A stretch of 43,645 bases of DNA, taken from positions 1-43,645 of IMG/VR virus record IMGVR_UViG_3300025704_000043. One strand, 5' to 3'. Shown in pieces: positions 38,032 to 43,645 of the stretch (its first letter is position 1; each line of letters begins with the position of its first letter). The position numbers and the translations under genes are program-made. Under the pieces are notes generated by a model. That model was not told the DNA's origin. It searched no databases and was given only the letters and a program-made list of their open reading frames with translations. This DNA is from a virus.

Positions 38032-41000
38032 ATGAACGAAGAAGCATTACTACATTCATTTGAGTTATTTTCTAAAGATGGCTATGAAGGAAGTATAAAA
38101 GATTATAAAGAGTTAATAAAAACAAACAAAGAAGCTTTAAAACACTCTTATGATCTTTTTTCTAAAGATGGTTACGAAGGTGACGAGTATAAATTCCAAG
38201 ACTTAGTTGGTGTTGAGCTAGTAAAGACAGAAGCTGTTGCAACGGAAACTGCACCTGTAACAGCGGGGAATCAAGCAGTAGATACGGGTTTAGAATCGGG
38301 AGATGGTTTATTGGCATCGTCAAGTGATAAGTTCAAGAACTTTTTAGCAAATCAAGGTGTTGAGCCTCAGAAAGATATAACACCTGATGAGTTTGAAAGC
38401 TTTTTAGATGCCGCTGATGGTATTTCACCAGGAGCTAAGCTAGATCTTAAAACAGCTAAGTATAAGCAAGAAATTCAAGATGAAACAAAGTCTATATTAA
38501 ATAATAGATCAGCTCAACTTCCTAAAACAGAATTAGGAACCATTAATTTTGATGATAAAAAAGCTATTGAAAAATTTAGAAAAGACGCTCTTTTAGATTT
38601 CACCTCTAGCAATAGCACTATACAGAATAAAATTATACCTAGTATAAAAAAAGCTATAAAACCAGCTGTTGACACTTATGTGCAAGAAGCTATGGTTAAA
38701 TACAAGCTAAACGACCCGAGCAGCGTAACTCAAGAAAACCTTGACTCTTTCAATAAAGATGTTAATTCTTTCTATAATGAGTTAATGAAAACCAAAATAT
38801 CAAACAATACTGACTTTAAAGCTTTAACAGCGGCTTTTGAAGAATCCGTAGACGATAAAGCTGCTGATCCTTTAAAAAGCTTCGTGCAGTCAAAAGATAT
38901 GCCTACATTGTATCAAATGGGTCAAACGGCAAAGAAAATAGGCTTTGGAGCTCCAACAGTTGTTAAGTCTATGGCAGTTGCTGTCACTGGTCTTAGAGGT
39001 GTTAACGAAGGCCTTAAAGAGTGGGCTAATAACGCTAGTTACAAACAGGTTATAGACAAAGTTGTTTCTTTTGAAGAAAACGAAACTCGTGCTAAAAAGT
39101 ATAATTGGAGCGATAACACTGAAGGTTATTTTATAGAAGACAAAACAAACGAAAAAGGTTCTTATAGGTTTAAGCCTAGGTTTACAGGAGCTTTAAAATC
39201 AAAGGACGGTGTTTCTTATAGAGACGTTAATGAGTTAGTAGAGCAACCAAAACCTGGAGGTGCTAAACCTATAACTTGGGGTGATTTTAAGCTTAAATTT
39301 AAACAATACGAAAAAGAACAAGACGAAAAAGCATTAAAAGCTTTTGCAGATATTCAGAATGAGCAATTCATACTTTCTAACTACGATAAAGGTGAATTAG
39401 ACAAGATATTTAAAGGTGAAGATATTATAGCTAATTCTATACTTCTAACAGCTGAACAACTTTCTCAAATGGCTTTAGCGTATATTACATTAGGTGCTTC
39501 TGGTGCCTTACAGATGGGTGGTGATATATATACTCAAGGTATAGATGTCGAAGCTAGAAAAAGGTTTGACTTGTCTGAAGAAGATAGAGTTACTTTAGAT
39601 ATGAAAAAAGAAATATTTAAAGACAAAAAGTTTATGGATTCTTTAGAGGCTAAAAGTGTCGCTGGAGGATTTGCTGCAGGTCAAATGGAACGATTTGGTG
39701 CTGGTAAAACATTGAAACCTTTTATTACAGGACTCAATAAATCCTTACTAAGAAGTGGTTACAAGAACTTTTTAAAAGACGCAACAAACAAGCTTGTAGC
39801 AAACGCCCAGAACTCTAGCATAGAAGCTATAACAGAGACAGGTCAAGAAATAATAACAGCAGCTGCTTCCGGTGGAGAATTAGACGCTAAGCAACTTTTT
39901 GATGCCGGTGCTACTGGTTTCATATCCTCTTTCACTACAGGTATAGGTGGTAATATAGGAAATCAATCTATATCCGAAGCAAAAGCTTTTAGCAAGATTA
40001 TAGCAGGGAAATTAAACTCTAATAGCTCTGAAGCTATGTTTAATTTTAAAATAAAAGAAATAGAAGATCAAGCTAAAAAAGAAACTAAAGCTAATGTTAA
40101 AAAAGATTTACTAGAAAAAAGAGACGCTATCATAGAGGTTCGAAACGCTGGTTTATCTGTGCCTAAAGATTTTAGCAGCGATTCTAAAAGTAAAGCTATA
40201 GATCTTATAATTAAGAAAAAACAACTAGAAAAAGACATAGAAGGGAAAGAGCCTGAATTAGTTACAAACCAAAAAGAAGAAATAAAAAAGATTAATACCG
40301 AGCTGCAGAAAGTGGCTGCAGATAATACGCTTGAAAAAACAACAAAATCTATAGAAAAACTAGCTGGTGACATTAAAGGTGTAAATGTTAAGTCATTAGA
40401 TAATGCAAAAGCTATAGACGACTATATAAAAGAAAATAACTTAGATATAGACAAGAAAGCTTCTGAACAGCAAGGTTTTATATTTCAAAACAAAGAAACA
40501 GGTGAGCAAACTATAATAATAAACAAAGACGTAGCTGCTAAAGAACAAGCTGTAAACGTTGCTGCCCACGAATTTCTACATGCATTACTCTTTCAGACAG
40601 TAAAAGATAGTCCTACTACACAAGTGTCTTTAGGTAACTCTTTAAAAAGCTATTTAGATAAAGTAGATGCTGATCAAGTAAAAGATAGTAATTTCGCTAA
40701 AAGGCTAGATCAATACAAGCAAGATCCAAACAATGTAAAAGCAGAAGAAGTTATAACTTTATTCTCTGACGCTTTAGCTACTGGAGACATCAAGTTCAAC
40801 GAAAATGTTTTTACTAAAATAGGTGATGTTATCCGTAGAGCATTGCAATCTGTAGGTGTCAGCGTTAAGTTTAACAATGGTAAAGACGTATACAATTTTG
40901 TTAAAGATTACAATAAAAGTGTATCAAAAGGAAAGCTTACTAAAGCACAAATAAAAGCTTCTAAAGGAGTTAAAGGTAGTTTAGTTGCTGAAGGTGTGAC

Positions 41001-43645
41001 AACCGCTTCTAAAACCGTTTCAAAAGAATCAAGCACATCTTTTAGTAAAGCTGATGAAGACCTTAAAATTAAAGAGTCAATAAAGAAAAAAGGAAAAGAA
41101 ATATCTGCTTTGGTTCCAGAAGGAACTACTAAAAAACAATACGATAGAAGAATAGTTGGAGATGTATACCAGAAGTTAATAGCCACAGATTATTTAGACA
41201 AAACTATAAAGAATCAATTTCGAAAAAACAATATAATAGTAGAAAATGGTAAAGTATATGATGTAGATATAGACACGGTTATAGAAGACATAAAACAAAA
41301 ACTTCTTGAAAGTACTATACTTAGGTTTAATCCAGAAGTAAACAAAGACTTTGGTGGTTTTCTAATGAGTGAATTGGTTAATTACAGGATTGGTGACGTA
41401 ACAAATAAACTTAAACCTAAGAAAGGAACTAAAAGAATAGATGCCGAAGCAGGGACTGTAGGTTCTATCTCAGAGATAGCTGATAATTCAATGAGTATTG
41501 AAGATCAAATCGATTTAGATGCTGCGCAAGCGAGTTCTGAGACTAGATTAATTAAAGCAACTAAAATACTATCAAAAGAGCAGTATGATAAAGTTTTCAA
41601 GGAAGTTGAAGCAGCTGTACAGAATATAGATCCTAAAGACTTAAGTTACAAAAATGTTAAAGAATTTGGAGCTGAAGTTTTATCTGAAATTACAGGTGTT
41701 CCTGCTGAAAAAATATTAGACACTAGCAAGAACTTGTCTAAAGGACAAGCTACTAGCGCGGCTATGTTTATTGAAAATAACGTTGACTATATTAGAAAAA
41801 CATTACCAAAAGGAGCTGTAACAGAAGCTGCAAATGAAGATCTAATGAACACAGCAACCAATCTTCCTAATAAAGTTCTTAAAAAACTGTATAATAAAAA
41901 TCCTAGAATTACTAAGAAAGAAGGTTTATCTCCTTATACTTTAAAGCCAAACTTGAAAAATCAAGATATACTAGATGCTATAGGTAGATTTAAAAGAGCA
42001 GATGGTAAAAAATTCCAAATAAACCCTAGAACACCTGAAGCTGTAGCTATGCAAGGTTTATTAAACATAGTAGAAAGAAATATCTCTAACGAGCTTGTTA
42101 GAACTGTGCCTAGCAATTTAACTCTTGAGCAAAAACAAGATGTTGCTGCCGGTAAAAGTAATTTAATGTTTTCTAAAAAAATAGAAAATGCTACAAGCAA
42201 AGATTTCTTAAGTAGCAAAGTGTCTGAAAAAGCTAAAACTTCTATAATTAACAACATTAGCAATGTTTTGGTCGGTTCTAAGGCAAGCGACACATTGATG
42301 ACTGAGCTTAACAACGCGATATCTAAAAGAGTTGAAGAGTCTAAAAACATGGGTCAAGTTTTAGAATCAATGTTTGAAGAATCTGAAAGAATATTAAGCA
42401 CTAGGCAGTCTAGAGAGCTTCAAGCTAAGTTGGTTGTTGCTGTTCAAGATAGCTTTACTGAAAACCAAAACAATAGATCTTTAGTTTATAGCGCTGCTAA
42501 ATCCATAAGAACATTTTTCAAATATCAAAGAGAAATAATAGGTTACGGGTATATAAAAAACAAACTAAAAGAAGACGTTAGTAAGTCTAAAACTTTAGAA
42601 GAAAAAATTAAAGTTATTAAAGAGTTTTTAGTTTTTGGTAGTAGATCTATAAGAACATCTAAGATTGACGGTATAACAACTAATAAAGAGATTTTTAATA
42701 AAATAATTAAACCATTAAAAGACGCAGACAAAGACTTAAAAGGTTTTAAAACTTTTACTAGAAAAAATAGATCTTATATCACTTACAACGGCAAAGTAGT
42801 AGCCGGTTTATCTAGCATATACGACATTAAAAACGATTTTGCTAATAGTGAAAATTTAATAAATAACGAAGCAGAAACTTCTAGAGAGTATATTGTAAAA
42901 CAAATAGATCAAGCTAGAAGTAACAATGATATAGATGGGGTCATAGCTATGCTAGCTGTGCTTTCGTCTGATCAAAGAGGTGCTTTGAGAAAGTCTTCTA
43001 AAGCAGGTTTCTACATTGAGGGTATTGCTTCTGATAAACTTATATTAGAGCACGAAATGGAAGCTTTTTCAATACACGAGTCTTATGTGCAATATGCTAA
43101 AGATGGTGATATAGTTAAACTAAAAGAAGCGCTTTCTGAAGCATACATTAATTCTATACCTAAATACTTGGATGCTTTGTTAAATTTTAAAGGCAATAAG
43201 TTATCAAACATAGAAAGATACAAAACAAAAAAGATTGTAGACGAGTTACGAAGTCTAAACGATCAAGGTAGATTGAAGAACTTTGATCAATCAAGATACG
43301 GTGTTAAGCTTAGCAAATCTATAAACTTAGACAAAGAGTTTAACGATATTATAGAAAATAAAACAGGTATAGAGTCTTATAAAGATTACAAAAGAGTTAA
43401 AGCTCAAGTAGTTGGATCAAGTAAAGGTAAGTTTAACTTCTTTATCGCTCCGTCAGCTGAGGACTTTGTTGGGTTACTATATAAGACTTTAGGTAAAGGC
43501 AAGATTGGAGACGCTCAAATGGCTTGGTACAAGGAAAACCTACTAGATCCATACGCTAGAGCTATGGAAAAAGTATCTAGAGATAGAAACTTTATGGCTA
43601 GAAACTTTTTAGCTATAAAGAAAGAACTTAAGATCGTGCCAAAAA
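38032..43645 (+). CDS. giant internal virion protein, 5' part (at least 1,871 aa; runs off window)
   Basis: The ATG at 38032 opens a frame to the window end. The N-terminus has a tandem repeat, LFSKDGYEG at residues 12-20 and 42-50, an N-terminal motif I know from giant virion proteins of marine flavobacterial phages. Residues 844-854 read AAHEFLHALLF, so 846-850 is the HExxH zincin motif; Glu905/Glu906 in AEEVITLF may be the third ligand. A Gly/Ala-rich amphipathic stretch (about 470-640) could insert in membranes. Near the end, YKTLGKGKIGDAQMAWYKEN then LLDPYARAM is typical of the same family. A T7 gp16-like ejection role with peptidase activity is inferred; the 3' end is missing. Confidence 0.75.
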   Translation, partial: MNEEALLHSFELFSKDGYEGSIKDYKELIKTNKEALKHSYDLFSKDGYEGDEYKFQDLVGVELVKTEAVATETAPVTAGNQAVDTGLESGDGLLASSSDKFKNFLANQGVEPQKDITPDEFESFLDAADGISPGAKLDLKTAKYKQEIQDETKSILNNRSAQLPKTELGTINFDDKKAIEKFRKDALLDFTSSNSTIQNKIIPSIKKAIKPAVDTYVQEAMVKYKLNDPSSVTQENLDSFNKDVNSFYNELMKTKISNNTDFKALTAAFEESVDDKAADPLKSFVQSKDMPTLYQMGQTAKKIGFGAPTVVKSMAVAVTGLRGVNEGLKEWANNASYKQVIDKVVSFEENETRAKKYNWSDNTEGYFIEDKTNEKGSYRFKPRFTGALKSKDGVSYRDVNELVEQPKPGGAKPITWGDFKLKFKQYEKEQDEKALKAFADIQNEQFILSNYDKGELDKIFKGEDIIANSILLTAEQLSQMALAYITLGASGALQMGGDIYTQGIDVEARKRFDLSEEDRVTLDMKKEIFKDKKFMDSLEAKSVAGGFAAGQMERFGAGKTLKPFITGLNKSLLRSGYKNFLKDATNKLVANAQNSSIEAITETGQEIITAAASGGELDAKQLFDAGATGFISSFTTGIGGNIGNQSISEAKAFSKIIAGKLNSNSSEAMFNFKIKEIEDQAKKETKANVKKDLLEKRDAIIEVRNAGLSVPKDFSSDSKSKAIDLIIKKKQLEKDIEGKEPELVTNQKEEIKKINTELQKVAADNTLEKTTKSIEKLAGDIKGVNVKSLDNAKAIDDYIKENNLDIDKKASEQQGFIFQNKETGEQTIIINKDVAAKEQAVNVAAHEFLHALLFQTVKDSPTTQVSLGNSLKSYLDKVDADQVKDSNFAKRLDQYKQDPNNVKAEEVITLFSDALATGDIKFNENVFTKIGDVIRRALQSVGVSVKFNNGKDVYNFVKDYNKSVSKGKLTKAQIKASKGVKGSLVAEGVTTASKTVSKESSTSFSKADEDLKIKESIKKKGKEISALVPEGTTKKQYDRRIVGDVYQKLIATDYLDKTIKNQFRKNNIIVENGKVYDVDIDTVIEDIKQKLLESTILRFNPEVNKDFGGFLMSELVNYRIGDVTNKLKPKKGTKRIDAEAGTVGSISEIADNSMSIEDQIDLDAAQASSETRLIKATKILSKEQYDKVFKEVEAAVQNIDPKDLSYKNVKEFGAEVLSEITGVPAEKILDTSKNLSKGQATSAAMFIENNVDYIRKTLPKGAVTEAANEDLMNTATNLPNKVLKKLYNKNPRITKKEGLSPYTLKPNLKNQDILDAIGRFKRADGKKFQINPRTPEAVAMQGLLNIVERNISNELVRTVPSNLTLEQKQDVAAGKSNLMFSKKIENATSKDFLSSKVSEKAKTSIINNISNVLVGSKASDTLMTELNNAISKRVEESKNMGQVLESMFEESERILSTRQSRELQAKLVVAVQDSFTENQNNRSLVYSAAKSIRTFFKYQREIIGYGYIKNKLKEDVSKSKTLEEKIKVIKEFLVFGSRSIRTSKIDGITTNKEIFNKIIKPLKDADKDLKGFKTFTRKNRSYITYNGKVVAGLSSIYDIKNDFANSENLINNEAETSREYIVKQIDQARSNNDIDGVIAMLAVLSSDQRGALRKSSKAGFYIEGIASDKLILEHEMEAFSIHESYVQYAKDGDIVKLKEALSEAYINSIPKYLDALLNFKGNKLSNIERYKTKKIVDELRSLNDQGRLKNFDQSRYGVKLSKSINLDKEFNDIIENKTGIESYKDYKRVKAQVVGSSKGKFNFFIAPSAEDFVGLLYKTLGKGKIGDAQMAWYKENLLDPYARAMEKVSRDRNFMARNFLAIKKELKIVPK

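Noticed and set aside
41340-41520. Sigma-factor-like segment in the giant protein (NPEVNKDFGGFLMSELVNYR)
   Set aside because: It vaguely resembles sigma region 2 but lacks a continuous match; similar stretches occur in other giant virion proteins.
1-43645. CRISPR array, insertion sequence, integrase or attachment site
   Set aside because: No regularly spaced repeats, transposase, integrase or duplicated tRNA-end core was found. The T-arm at 1795-1820 alone is not evidence of an attachment site.

Overview
The window is part of the genome of a tailed phage with a podovirus-like (short-tailed) layout. Both ends cut a gene, so the genome continues on both sides. The likely host is a Bacteroidota bacterium, probably a marine flavobacterium. 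The grounds are AT-rich sequence, gene leaders that are A/T-only with almost no Shine-Dalgarno sequence, and protein families I know from marine flavobacterial phages. TerL, portal and tail-nozzle proteins have a crAss-like flavour. No phage RNA polymerase, tape-measure or sheath gene is visible, so order-level placement stays tentative.

Region 1 (1-6524, minus strand) is an early-type region. It has about two dozen small leftward genes, eight of them shorter than 60 codons. They are packed into short operons, many with TAATG or ATGA overlaps. Ten copies of a 43-bp element sit in the spacers. Each copy has two conserved blocks separated by exactly 10 variable bases. The downstream block usually ends 10-40 nt before a start codon, so the element looks like a phage-specific promoter or promoter-operator. 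One copy drives no immediate ORF but a GC-rich, hairpin-rich 160-nt stretch with a tRNA T-arm-like 3' end, probably a non-coding RNA. Recognisable products are a GP88-family protein (cut by the window edge), a stand-alone DnaA domain-IV-like DNA-binding protein, an NGWSNYATW-type (DUF7249-like) protein, a mini zinc ribbon and a pair of 75-aa paralogues.

Region 2 (6525-6878) is a divergent non-coding region with hairpins and the second copy of an inverted-repeat element also found at 5355-5402.

Region 3 (6879-43645, plus strand) is one long late, virion-type region. It starts with a small basic protein, then four tail-appendage genes, the last with nine GNVGIGTTSP-type repeats and a C-terminal S74 auto-cleaving chaperone domain. 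A DUF7936-like gene follows, then GroEL and GroES, a set of small accessory proteins (DUF6321-like, a mini-zincin, a secreted protein with its own host-like promoter) and a holin. Next come a two-domain GroES-like protein, a putative small terminase, TerL, portal, scaffold, major capsid protein, a capsid-adjacent protein, two adaptor or ring proteins and two nozzle proteins. The region ends with a small internal virion protein carrying a lambda-type -1 frameshift signal, a second internal protein, and an open-ended giant protein of at least 1,871 residues with an HExxH motif.

The late genes would build and fill the capsid and attach a short tail. The chaperonins would fold virion proteins. 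The internal proteins are probably ejected with the DNA, and the leftward genes would remodel the host early. Most assignments rest on family recognition and gene order, not on database searches.
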